DNA of 9,659 nt from Acetobacteraceae bacterium. Its GTDB lineage: Bacteria; Pseudomonadota; Alphaproteobacteria; Acetobacterales; Acetobacteraceae. Each line of letters starts with the position of its first letter. Within the stretch, counting starts at the first letter, position 1. Below are positions 1-7,316 of this stretch, one piece after another. The translations under genes were made by a program, and so were the position numbers. The notes below the pieces were generated by a model. That model worked only from the letters and a program-made list of their open reading frames with translations, searched no databases and had not been told where the DNA came from. The stretch lies in assembly GCA_019237355.1 (NCBI GenBank), contig JAFAHH010000001.1:1-9659 (forward strand), read 5' to 3'.

Positions 1-3000
1 CAATCCGGACTTCGGCGGCTTCGGATGGTTCCGGCTGCCGCGCCGACGATGCCAATTCAGTCGCGATTGCGAGCTTGATGCTGGGCGCTTGACCGGCGCT
101 AATCATCACGTCATGAGCGGCGCGCCATTGCTGGTAATCGCGTTTGCCTGCCTCCGAACGCTCAGACGAAGCGTCTGCTTCAAGCAGCTTCATCTGCCTG
201 AAACCCATCGATTCGCGAACATCAAGCTTGAGCTTCGCGGTATCCCACCACACCACGCGATGGTCACCGGCTTCAGGACGATGCGCTCCGGGAGCAACGC
301 CACCACCATTGAGCGACACTGCTGACGGCGGGCGACTTGCCGCAAGCGGCGACCGGAACTCGGGGCATCCAGCGGGTTCGCGCTTCAGCGGTGCGAGGGC
401 CTGCGCCTGCGGCGGATAGATGACCGGGTTGAGCCGGCCGAGCCAGCCGTCATGGCGCTCATCGCTGACCGCCGGTACTACCAGCACATCGCGTGCGCGC
501 GTAGCAGCGACGTAAAGTACGCGGACGGCTTCCTCGGCTTCGCGCCGCAACTCTTCCTCACTGTGCTCGAGCAACTCGCGCGGCGCACATCCGGCGATTA
601 CCTGGGCGCATAAGCGGCGCGCTGGATCGACGAAGCGGCGCGCCCCGAGCGGAGTTTCGTTGCAGGTAAGGTCGGTCAGCACGACGACGGGAAATTCAAG
701 TCCTTTGGCGCTATGCACCGTCATGATACGCACGCCCTCGGTGCCTTCCTCTGCTACCGGCGCATCACCCGCTTGTTCGCGCTCGGCCCGCGCCTCCAAT
801 TCGTCCACGAAGCCGCGCAGCGAGGTCGCACCGCTGTTCGCCTCATACCGCCGCGCCAGGTCCATCAGCCGCATTAGATTAGCCAGCGCCTGTTCGCCGG
901 TAGGCCAAATTGCGATAGCGGCCTGCGCCCGTGTCGCTGCCAATAGCTGCGAGATGGTCTCCGCAATCGGGCGCCGATTGCGTCCACGATGGAGGCGGCG
1001 CAGAACGTCGAGTGCGTCGCTGATTTCCTTCAACTCCGGGGGCAGCGCTTCTTCAAGTTGTCGAAACGGATGCAGGCTGCCGCAGGTCTCACGAAACCTG
1101 AGCAGCAGTCCATCGGCAAAGCCAAACAATGGTCCGCGCAAAGTAGCATAGACGCACAGCTCGTCGTCCGGCCGTTCGATCGCGGCCAATGCATTGCGGA
1201 TCGCTTCGACTTCCTCCCGCTGGTTGAACGAACCGCCGCGCACCAGTACGTGCGCAATATGACGCGCTTCAAGTGCGCGCACATAAGGACGAGTGACGTC
1301 GCGGCCATATGAGTTAAGCCGCCGGAACAGCATACAAAGATGGCGCGGGCGGACCGGAACACGCTGGTCCGGCGCATCGCGTTCGGTTACCGTCCAGCCG
1401 CTCTCCTTCACCAACCATTCAATAAATGCAGCGGTGGCGTCGGGCAGCGATTGCTCAATTTGCGGGTCGGTAATTCGATCAGGCTTGCTGTAGGATTCTG
1501 GCACGGGAAGTACAACGATGGCGGGCTGCTGCTCGTAGCCTGAACGGAACGGCCGCAGCGGAACGTAAGCCGGCTGCGTTGCCGATTCCTGGGGCATCAG
1601 CGACGCGAATGTCGTATTGACCATCCGTTGGATTTCAGGGAGGGCGCGGAAGCTCACCGAGAGCACCTCGAGTTCGCCGCCACATGCCCGCAGCCGCTGT
1701 TTCAAATTTTGATATAAGGAGACATCGGCGCGCCGAAATCGATAAATCGATTGCTTTGGATCGCCCACCAGAAACAATTTGCCCGGCCGCGGGGTGACGC
1801 GCTGCCAATCCGTTTCGGCGGGGTCGTCGGCTGCCAGCAGCAACAGAATTTCAGCCTGCAATGGATCGGTGTCTTGGAATTCATCAATAAAAATATGGCT
1901 GAACCGCTGCTGCAACGCTGCCCTGACGGCAGCATGGTCGCGCACTAGGTCGCGCGCCTTGAACAAGAGATCGAGGAAGTCGAGCCGGCCCGCGCGCTGC
2001 TTCTGTTCTTCGTAGTAGCCCAGGACCGGCCAAATCTCTTGACGCAGGAGCGGCGCTAGATTCGCGCCGGCCCGTTCACGAAACTCCGTAAGCTTACGCC
2101 GCAGCATGCGGCGGCGCTCGAAAACCTCGGCACGCGCCACCGCGCCGAAGCTCTCGCCCCGCCCCTTCCATTCCCAGTGACGCTGACTACCACGAAGGAG
2201 CCGCACCAGCGTGTCTTCAAGCGCATCGTAATCGCGTTCCTGTATCGACTCCAGCCGCATCGCTTCGCGCACCGGCCGCGCGATGTTTTCCAGCGAGCTC
2301 CGCAGCCAATCGTCGGGACCGGCAGTCTCGGCGAGCACCCCAAGTGCGATAATTTCTTCGACCAAATCGTCTATAGCGCGATTACGCTCGAAGCTCTCGT
2401 GCCGCCATCCACAATCGAAATCGCGCCATTCGTTCAGCGCCTCAGCCGCAGCGCGCAAAATCGGCCGCGGCCCCTCGCGATCGGCCAGTTCCCGGCTGCG
2501 CAATACGCGGCGTACGCCCTCGCCCGGAGTTGCCAGCGCGGCCTGGAACCAGCGCTCAAAAGCGGCATCGAAGAGACTCTTGGCAACGTCGTCCGGGGCA
2601 ATCTCGAACATCGGATCGACGCGCGCCTCAATTGGATGCTCGCGCAACAGGTCGGCGCAAAAAGAATGGATCGTACCGATTCGCGCCTCTTCGAGCTTCT
2701 CCAGAGCCTTCTTCAGGCGCTTGCGCGCCGCGTCATCGAAATTGGCGCCGTCGTGGCGTGCACGCTCGATTTCGGCGCGCAAACGAAGTTTCAGTTCGCC
2801 CGCGGCCTTCTCAGTGAAAGTCACCGCGACGATTTGGTCGAGCGTGGCCGCGCCTGAGGCAATCACTGCAATGATGCGGTCGACCAGTGCGGTAGTCTTG
2901 CCGGTGCCGGCCGCCGCTTCGATTATTAATGTGGTGTCAAGATCATGCCGAATCCGCTCGCGCACACGCTGATCGGCCAGCACCGGCTGCGGGGCGGTGA

Positions 3001-3067
3001 TTTCTGTTCCTACTGCCGGCGCGTCCGTCGCGCGCCGCGGTCTCCACGGTTCCGCACTGGCACTCAC
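1..3067 (-). CDS. addA: AddA-like UvrD-family helicase-nuclease subunit, 3' end cut by window edge
   Basis: Helicase subunit of an AddAB-type complex that unwinds and resects broken DNA ends for recombination. The frame is open from a GTG at 3067 to the left edge (1022 codons, no internal stop). All superfamily 1A motifs are visible: Walker A AAAGTGKTT (residues 51-59), motif Ia VTFTEKAAGEL (82-92), IGTIHSFCADLL (130-141), Walker B IDEFQDTD (394-401), motif III VGDPKQSIYRFR (434-445), motif IV SFR (472-474), motif V TVHSAKGLEF (783-792) and motif VI LYVAATRARD (851-860). Residues 870-1022 are linker, including HRVVWWDT (936-943). The C-terminal PD-(D/E)XK nuclease expected of AddA (family length about 1150-1250) would lie outside the window, so its presence cannot be confirmed. 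The GTG start overlaps the addB stop by four bases and has a perfect Shine-Dalgarno, so the two genes are almost certainly co-translated. A RecB-like or stand-alone UvrD-like name is possible, but the AddB partner favours AddA. Confidence 0.9.
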   Translation of the reverse strand, partial: MSASAEPWRPRRATDAPAVGTEITAPQPVLADQRVRERIRHDLDTTLIIEAAAGTGKTTALVDRIIAVIASGAATLDQIVAVTFTEKAAGELKLRLRAEIERARHDGANFDDAARKRLKKALEKLEEARIGTIHSFCADLLREHPIEARVDPMFEIAPDDVAKSLFDAAFERWFQAALATPGEGVRRVLRSRELADREGPRPILRAAAEALNEWRDFDCGWRHESFERNRAIDDLVEEIIALGVLAETAGPDDWLRSSLENIARPVREAMRLESIQERDYDALEDTLVRLLRGSQRHWEWKGRGESFGAVARAEVFERRRMLRRKLTEFRERAGANLAPLLRQEIWPVLGYYEEQKQRAGRLDFLDLLFKARDLVRDHAAVRAALQQRFSHIFIDEFQDTDPLQAEILLLLAADDPAETDWQRVTPRPGKLFLVGDPKQSIYRFRRADVSLYQNLKQRLRACGGELEVLSVSFRALPEIQRMVNTTFASLMPQESATQPAYVPLRPFRSGYEQQPAIVVLPVPESYSKPDRITDPQIEQSLPDATAAFIEWLVKESGWTVTERDAPDQRVPVRPRHLCMLFRRLNSYGRDVTRPYVRALEARHIAHVLVRGGSFNQREEVEAIRNALAAIERPDDELCVYATLRGPLFGFADGLLLRFRETCGSLHPFRQLEEALPPELKEISDALDVLRRLHRGRNRRPIAETISQLLAATRAQAAIAIWPTGEQALANLMRLMDLARRYEANSGATSLRGFVDELEARAEREQAGDAPVAEEGTEGVRIMTVHSAKGLEFPVVVLTDLTCNETPLGARRFVDPARRLCAQVIAGCAPRELLEHSEEELRREAEEAVRVLYVAATRARDVLVVPAVSDERHDGWLGRLNPVIYPPQAQALAPLKREPAGCPEFRSPLAASRPPSAVSLNGGGVAPGAHRPEAGDHRVVWWDTAKLKLDVRESMGFRQMKLLEADASSERSEAGKRDYQQWRAAHDVMISAGQAPSIKLAIATELASSARQPEPSEAAEVRI

Positions 3068-6000
3068 CGCATCCTCCTGAGCCTCTCCAACTCCACTGTC
3101 CGCGCTTTCGTCTCTGCGGTGTCGAGTTTGCGTTGAACCCGGATAGCTTCGTAAGGACCGCATATCCGGTGGTAATCGCAGAATTCACATTCGCGCTCGC
3201 CTGGCGCCGCCGGCAGAAACCCCTGGGTCAGTGCCCCTCCCAAAATACGGGCGAATTCCTCAACCGCGTCTCGCGTGGAATCGTCGAGGACCGCGATTCG
3301 TTCTTCATAGCCGCCCGCGGCGGTACAATAGTAGAGGCGGCCGACAGAAACCGGCTCTTTCAGAATCTGCTCGGCGGCGAGCGCGTACAATAGCGGCTGC
3401 AAGGTCTTGCCACCGCCGATCATCAGGTTTTGTTCGGCGCGGACGCGCCCGGTTTTGTGATCGGTGACGCGCAGCCGCGCGTCGGGTCCACGCTCGATAA
3501 GATCGATAGAGCCACGCAAACTGATGCCCGCGGCGAGCGGCACTGGCGTTTCGATACTGGCCGGATCGGCCTGCTTGCGATCGGCCAGGCCAAAGGCCAG
3601 TTCGAAGCGCTCGGGGCAATAGTCTCGGGCCATCGCCATTCGGCGTACCCATTCGCGCAGGTCGGCGCGAATCGATTCGATGCCGTCTAGCCATACATGT
3701 TCAATCGCAGGTGCTAACTCTTCATGCCTGCGCTCGGCTATACGCTTGAGGCTTTCCTCCACAACTGGATATGCCCGTTCGAGCTTCGCAGGCGTCACCG
3801 GCAGTAATCCGATCTCGCGCAAGGCGCTGAGAGTTTCGAACTGTACCTCGTGAAAAAGCGCCCCGCGTGTAAGCGGGTCGATAACTTCGAGCGGAATGAG
3901 CTCCTCGCGCGGTTCGAGGCGCACGATGGCCTGAAGAAAAAAACGATAGGGACAGGCGGCATAATTTTGCAGCGCGGTCGGCGAATACGAGCGGGCTCCC
4001 AGTTGATGGCGGGCGAGTGCAGCCAACTGTCCGGCATCAGGTTTGGCCATCCCATCGTTCGGCGTCCATCGGTTATGCCATCGGCGCGCGCGCGCCCGCA
4101 AGGCGCGGCCCAGATGAGGATTGGCATCGAGCAGGTAATGAGCCGCGCCGATCGTAGTTTCAGGAGCTGCATCCACTAACCGATCAAGCACGGCGAGATC
4201 GAATTCGACCTCATCAATAGCGTCTTGCGGCTGTTCCGGCGCAGGCCAACCCAGCCGGCTCACCCGTTCACTCGCCGCCCGTTTTGCCAGCTCATCAAAA
4301 CTGGGCAAGCGTCCCTCCGCCGCTCGCAGAATTTCGAGCATGTAAAACGCGGGCACCCGCGGCCGTCCTTGATCCATATCGACCCGCGGATATGAAAAAA
4401 TTGCCCGCTTGGCGCATCCAGCCGCCAGCCGCAGTGCGAGGCGTTCGTTGGCGACGCCATCATGCTGAAGCGGTAGTGCGGCGCTCAACTCCGCGCGTAT
4501 GGAATCGGGCAGCAGGGGGTCTTCCGTCAGTTTTTTGGGAAAGGTGCGCTCGGCCAGGCCCGGCACCATCACCATATCGAATTCGAGGCCGCGCACGTAC
4601 GAGGTCGGCGCAACGAAAACCGCTCCATAGCGGCGGCGTGGCGGCGGCGAGAATAAATGCCCGAGTCGCTCCGCGAGAACGATACGGACCTCGTCGAGCG
4701 TTATCGGACCCACCGGCGCCATCGGCTCGAGGTCGGCGAGCGTTCGCAGCACCTCGTGGTCGTCGCGAATCGCATGCGCCGTCAGCCCGCGCAGATGTTG
4801 CAGCCATTCGCCCCAGTTGCCGGCTTGTGGCAAAGCAGCGAGCCGCTCGATGATTGGCAGAGCGCTAGTTGTAAGATGTGCGAGGTCGCTTAACTTACGA
4901 TCCAGCAACGTGGCACGGGCATCATCATCGTCAACCTCGCCCCGCTGGAGGCGCAGTTCGTTCTCCAGGCCCGCAAGCCGCTTTTCCCATCGCTCGCGCC
5001 CATTAACCACCGCGGCATCCGCCAGCAACCGCTCCCATCGCCATGGCGCGCGCACGGCGGCCTCGACCTCAGGATTCGGATCCGCTTCCAAGCCGGACCC
5101 GGCGGCAATCTCAACTCCGACCGGCATGTAATCCGCCTCGGCCGCCACAAATCCTCCGCTTAACTGGCCGAATGCTGCGGCAGGTCGATCAAGTGGCGTC
5201 CCGGTTCCTCCTCTTGACTCAGGGAAAAGGAGAGCCTGCCCTGGGAAATGAAGCGATGACGGGGTTAGGCAGGAGTCGTCTGCCTGGCTGCGTGGTGCGG
5301 CTTTCGGCTGACCGTTCGCCGCCACTACATTGCTCGGCTGAAGCGCTGGTTCCGTCTCCGGCAATTGCGCAAGCGACAGATATTCGGCGAAGCGGCGAGC
5401 CGAAAACCGTTCCGCCGCACAGTTTAGCAAGGCCAACAATGCGCGCCCGCCTGGTTCGGGCAATGATGCGCCGCGAGCAAACCATGCAGGAATCCCGGCG
5501 CGCGCCAGCGCTTCCCGCATGTGTGAGGTGTAACGCTCAGGCGCGTGCAGCAGGACCGCGATGCGGTCGAACGGCGTACCACTCTTCACCTCGGCCAGGA
5601 TATCACGTGCGATCTCGACACATTCCTGCATCTCGCCTGCCGCCGAGCGCACGGTCACGCTCCCGTCGGGTGGTGCCTCCGCCGGCTTCGTTGCCTCATC
5701 AAACAGGTAATGCTGCAAGCGCGACAGAGAGGTTGGCAGCCGAAGGGCGTCATCCGCCGCTGCCTCGGTTTCGGGTTGATCGACTATATCAGATGTCAGG
5801 TCGAGCGCCTCGGCCAGCAATCTCTTGGAACGTTCATCACCATCCGGAACCGTCGCGATGATTGCGGGTGAGTTCGCCGCCAGCGCCGCGACCAGATCGC
5901 GTTCGCGCAGCGACTCAATTGCCAGATCGAGCAGCACCAGCGATGCACCGGAAAAGCGCCGGCCGGCGCCCATCCTAAGCGATTCAATTGCAGCGTCGAT

Positions 6001-6558
6001 CATCCCTGCACGGTCGAGCAGACGGGCAGCTATCAATTCCTCCTCGAAATGCTCAAGCAGTGCGGCTAAAGCCTGGCCCGTGCCGTCGAACGATCGCAGC
6101 CGCGAACTATCGACGCGATTTTCCTTCAATGTCTGATGAGCCGCCGCCAGCGCCGCGGCAAAGCCTGGCAACATATTAACGCCGTGAAACTGCTGCATTC
6201 GCGGGTCTTCTCGCATACGGAAGATCGCGCGCGCAGCAACTGCCCGAGCACCGAGGCGGGTAAGAAAAGCCAGCCCGTTTTCAGCGGCGTAGTCAGCTGC
6301 CAGCAATCCTAGCAGCCGATTCAACATCAGCCGCTCGACTGCAAAGAGCGCGCCCCGATTGAAGGCGATTGCGCGCACCAGTTCGTCCGCCGCTTCCTGC
6401 GTCGAAGCCACCACCAACCCCATGCTGCCGCCTGCCAGTTCCTCCAGCGCCGCCCGAGCTACTGCGATTCGCTCCACCGCGCGCGGCGACACGAAAATCC
6501 GTCTGCCCGGTTTAATTACTTCATACACGCATTGATCGTTCACTGATAAGCGGGCCAT
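3064..6558 (-). CDS. addB: AddB-like PD-(D/E)XK nuclease subunit with 4Fe-4S staple
   Basis: Nuclease and inactive-helicase-like subunit that pairs with AddA in double-strand-break resection. With the ATG at 6558 it is 1164 aa, close to Bacillus AddB. The C-terminal nuclease shows the motif I histidine (RGALFHEV, H903), D1019 in GSIDLIE, the DHK catalytic motif (D1033, K1035) followed by TGR, and the Q-x3-Y motif (Q1054, Y1058). One cysteine in NYAACPYRF (C869) and a C-x2-C-x5-C group (C1124, C1127, C1133) match the iron-sulfur staple that brackets the nuclease in AddB. A UvrD motif-V-like stretch, RGLEFDMVMVPGLAE, is at 656-670. No Walker A motif is seen near the N-terminus, so this subunit is unlikely to hydrolyse ATP. 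A variable linker at about 400-504 looks inserted. The frame also extends 8 codons upstream to a TTG at 6582. The ATG is preferred, although neither start has a clear Shine-Dalgarno. It is first in an operon with addA. Confidence 0.9.
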   Translation of the reverse strand: MARLSVNDQCVYEVIKPGRRIFVSPRAVERIAVARAALEELAGGSMGLVVASTQEAADELVRAIAFNRGALFAVERLMLNRLLGLLAADYAAENGLAFLTRLGARAVAARAIFRMREDPRMQQFHGVNMLPGFAAALAAAHQTLKENRVDSSRLRSFDGTGQALAALLEHFEEELIAARLLDRAGMIDAAIESLRMGAGRRFSGASLVLLDLAIESLRERDLVAALAANSPAIIATVPDGDERSKRLLAEALDLTSDIVDQPETEAAADDALRLPTSLSRLQHYLFDEATKPAEAPPDGSVTVRSAAGEMQECVEIARDILAEVKSGTPFDRIAVLLHAPERYTSHMREALARAGIPAWFARGASLPEPGGRALLALLNCAAERFSARRFAEYLSLAQLPETEPALQPSNVVAANGQPKAAPRSQADDSCLTPSSLHFPGQALLFPESRGGTGTPLDRPAAAFGQLSGGFVAAEADYMPVGVEIAAGSGLEADPNPEVEAAVRAPWRWERLLADAAVVNGRERWEKRLAGLENELRLQRGEVDDDDARATLLDRKLSDLAHLTTSALPIIERLAALPQAGNWGEWLQHLRGLTAHAIRDDHEVLRTLADLEPMAPVGPITLDEVRIVLAERLGHLFSPPPRRRYGAVFVAPTSYVRGLEFDMVMVPGLAERTFPKKLTEDPLLPDSIRAELSAALPLQHDGVANERLALRLAAGCAKRAIFSYPRVDMDQGRPRVPAFYMLEILRAAEGRLPSFDELAKRAASERVSRLGWPAPEQPQDAIDEVEFDLAVLDRLVDAAPETTIGAAHYLLDANPHLGRALRARARRWHNRWTPNDGMAKPDAGQLAALARHQLGARSYSPTALQNYAACPYRFFLQAIVRLEPREELIPLEVIDPLTRGALFHEVQFETLSALREIGLLPVTPAKLERAYPVVEESLKRIAERRHEELAPAIEHVWLDGIESIRADLREWVRRMAMARDYCPERFELAFGLADRKQADPASIETPVPLAAGISLRGSIDLIERGPDARLRVTDHKTGRVRAEQNLMIGGGKTLQPLLYALAAEQILKEPVSVGRLYYCTAAGGYEERIAVLDDSTRDAVEEFARILGGALTQGFLPAAPGERECEFCDYHRICGPYEAIRVQRKLDTAETKARTVELERLRRMR
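3073..3078 (-). promoter_or_regulatory. Ribosome binding site of addA, inside the addB 3' end
   Basis: Read on the minus strand this is AGGAGG, a full anti-16S match, five bases before the GTG at 3067. It settles the addA start: the nearby ATG at 3072 is in the addB frame and meets the addB stop two codons later. The site is formed by addB coding sequence, which is consistent with translational coupling. Confidence 0.8.
5208..5285. repeat. Two small inverted repeats inside the addB linker
   Basis: CTCCTCTT at 5208-5215 pairs with AAAAGGAG at 5225-5232 (7 of 8 positions, 9-base loop). AGGCAG at 5267-5272 pairs perfectly with CTGCCT at 5280-5285 (7-base loop). Both lie in the part of addB that encodes a Ser/Pro/Gly-rich linker of low complexity, and neither breaks the reading frame. 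They could mark a short palindromic element inserted in frame, or they could be chance in GC-rich DNA. No target-site duplication was identified. Confidence 0.35.
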
Positions 6559-6614
6559 GCGCAAGCGGCGCACAGAGGCCAATCAACAAGGGCCGGGACG
6601 GGCTGGAGGTAACA

Positions 6615-6644
6615 AGTATCGGTATATTGCCCTGGGAATCACAA
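6615..6644 (-). promoter_or_regulatory. Weak candidate promoter for the addB-addA operon
   Basis: On the minus strand TTGTGA (6639-6644, 4 of 6 to the sigma-70 -35 box) and GATACT (6615-6620, 4 of 6 to the -10 box) are separated by 18 bases. They lie 57 bases or more upstream of the addB ATG. The match is weak and made by eye. The real promoter may be elsewhere in 6559-6707. Confidence 0.22.
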
Positions 6645-6657
6645 ATGGTTGTATATA
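6627..6657 (+). promoter_or_regulatory. Weak candidate promoter for the first split-barrel gene
   Basis: TTGCCC (6627-6632) and TATATA (6652-6657) each match 4 of 6 sigma-70 consensus bases, with a long 19-base spacer. The TATATAAA run at 6652-6659 is the most AT-rich stretch in this intergenic region. It overlaps the candidate promoter for the opposite strand, so the two operons could compete for RNA polymerase. Low confidence. Confidence 0.22.
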
Positions 6658-6695
6658 AAGAACCCACAGGCTAAAGCCCGGGGTCCTCGGAAAAA

Positions 6696-6699
6696 GAGG
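6696..6699 (+). promoter_or_regulatory. Ribosome binding site fixing the start of the first split-barrel gene
   Basis: AGAGG with core GAGG lies 8 bases before the ATG at 6708. It is only 2 bases before the alternative GTG at 6702, so 6708 is the better start. The GAGG could pair with CCTC at 6685-6688 across a 7-base loop, a short stem that might weakly mask the site. Confidence 0.6.
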
Positions 6700-6707
6700 T
6701 TGTGGCC

Positions 6708-7256
6708 ATGATGACTAATTCTACCGCTCCAAGGCTGCTAACTGTCATACTGACAGCCACATTCGCGCTCGCATTTTCCAATGTTTCCGCACGTGCAGAG
6801 ATCTCGCCGCGCGACCAGCAGGCCCTGGCCAAGGCCGATCTTGTATATGTCGCCACCGTGCGCAAGAACGGAACTCAGAGCAAAGCTGCACCTGTATGGT
6901 TTACAATTGGCGCCGATAACGACTCGATCCTCATTCAAACCGGAAAGACTACTTGGAAGGCCAAACGAATCAGCCGCGGCAGCCCGGTTCTGGTGTGGAT
7001 TGGCAAGGCGGACGGACCCGCTTTCATCGGCAAGGCCGAAATTACCAGCGATACAGCGATACGTGACAAGATCCTGAAGGATTTTCACGAAAAATATTGG
7101 CAAAATCGGGTGATGGGTGTTGGTCCGTCCCGCGCCAAATTCGACAGCGGAGATCGCATCGCAATTAAGATTACACCCGTCCGCGACCTGCAGGATGGTT
7201 TCACCTCAGAACCGGGTTCGCCGCCACCATCGATGGAGTCTTCCTCCACGAAATGA
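6708..7256 (+). CDS. Exported pyridoxamine 5'-phosphate oxidase-like split-barrel protein, copy 1
   Basis: Predicted exported protein of 182 aa. Residues 1-30 form a Sec signal peptide: a short basic start, a hydrophobic core at about 10-23 and an ARA cleavage site before E31. There is no twin-arginine and no lipobox cysteine. Residues 38-160 read like the FMN/F420-binding split barrel of the PPOX/FDOR superfamily: ADLVYVATVRKNG (43-55), SKAAPVWF (58-65), TTWKAKRI (81-88), PVLVWIGK (93-100), FIGKAEI (106-112) and IAIKITPVRDL near the end. The tail from 165 on is Ser/Pro-rich. The substrate and cofactor cannot be read from the sequence. Family members typically bind FMN, F420, heme or biliverdin in the cytoplasm, so a Sec-exported version is unusual. 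A paralog follows after 60 bases. The start was chosen by the Shine-Dalgarno at 6696. A second in-frame ATG at 6711 is also possible. Confidence 0.82.
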   Translation: MMTNSTAPRLLTVILTATFALAFSNVSARAEISPRDQQALAKADLVYVATVRKNGTQSKAAPVWFTIGADNDSILIQTGKTTWKAKRISRGSPVLVWIGKADGPAFIGKAEITSDTAIRDKILKDFHEKYWQNRVMGVGPSRAKFDSGDRIAIKITPVRDLQDGFTSEPGSPPPSMESSSTK

Positions 7257-7278
7257 AGGAAAACCTGATTCCAGCTAA

Positions 7279-7300
7279 TTTTCTTTTCCGGAAAATAAAA
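7279..7300. promoter_or_regulatory. 22-base near-perfect palindrome between the paralogs
   Basis: The core TTTTCCGGAAAA (7284-7295) is a perfect 12-base palindrome. It extends to TTTT at 7279-7282 and AAAA at 7297-7300, giving 10 of 11 symmetric pairs; the exception is C7283 against T7296. The dyad has no loop and is AT-rich on the outside, which suits a dimeric regulator operator better than an intrinsic terminator. It ends 16 bases before the second paralog's ATG, so it could control that gene separately. Confidence 0.45.
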
Positions 7301-7316
7301 ACCCGGTCATCCGACG

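Noticed and set aside
330..365. Short palindromes such as CTTGC-C-GCAAG in the addA linker
   Set aside because: They are very short, in GC-rich coding DNA, with no repeat unit or flanking duplication. Chance is the simpler explanation.
1030..1377. Minus-strand open frame of 115 codons inside addA
   Set aside because: It is a shifted frame over a segment whose addA frame is intact and reads as helicase sequence. There is no evidence of dual coding.
2177..2972. Two overlapping plus-strand open frames of about 226-229 codons
   Set aside because: They are antisense to the conserved N-terminal helicase region of addA (Walker A through the segment before Walker B). No recognisable domain or ribosome binding site was found.
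1..3067. Possible frameshift or pseudogene, since no terminated frame covers this region
   Set aside because: Reading codon by codon from the GTG at 3067 to the left edge shows no stop, and all helicase motifs are in one frame. The gene is simply cut by the window edge.
5043..5861. A 272-codon plus-strand open frame
   Set aside because: It lies wholly antisense to addB. Its translation is rich in Arg, Pro and Ser with no domain, as expected from the mirror of a GC-rich gene.
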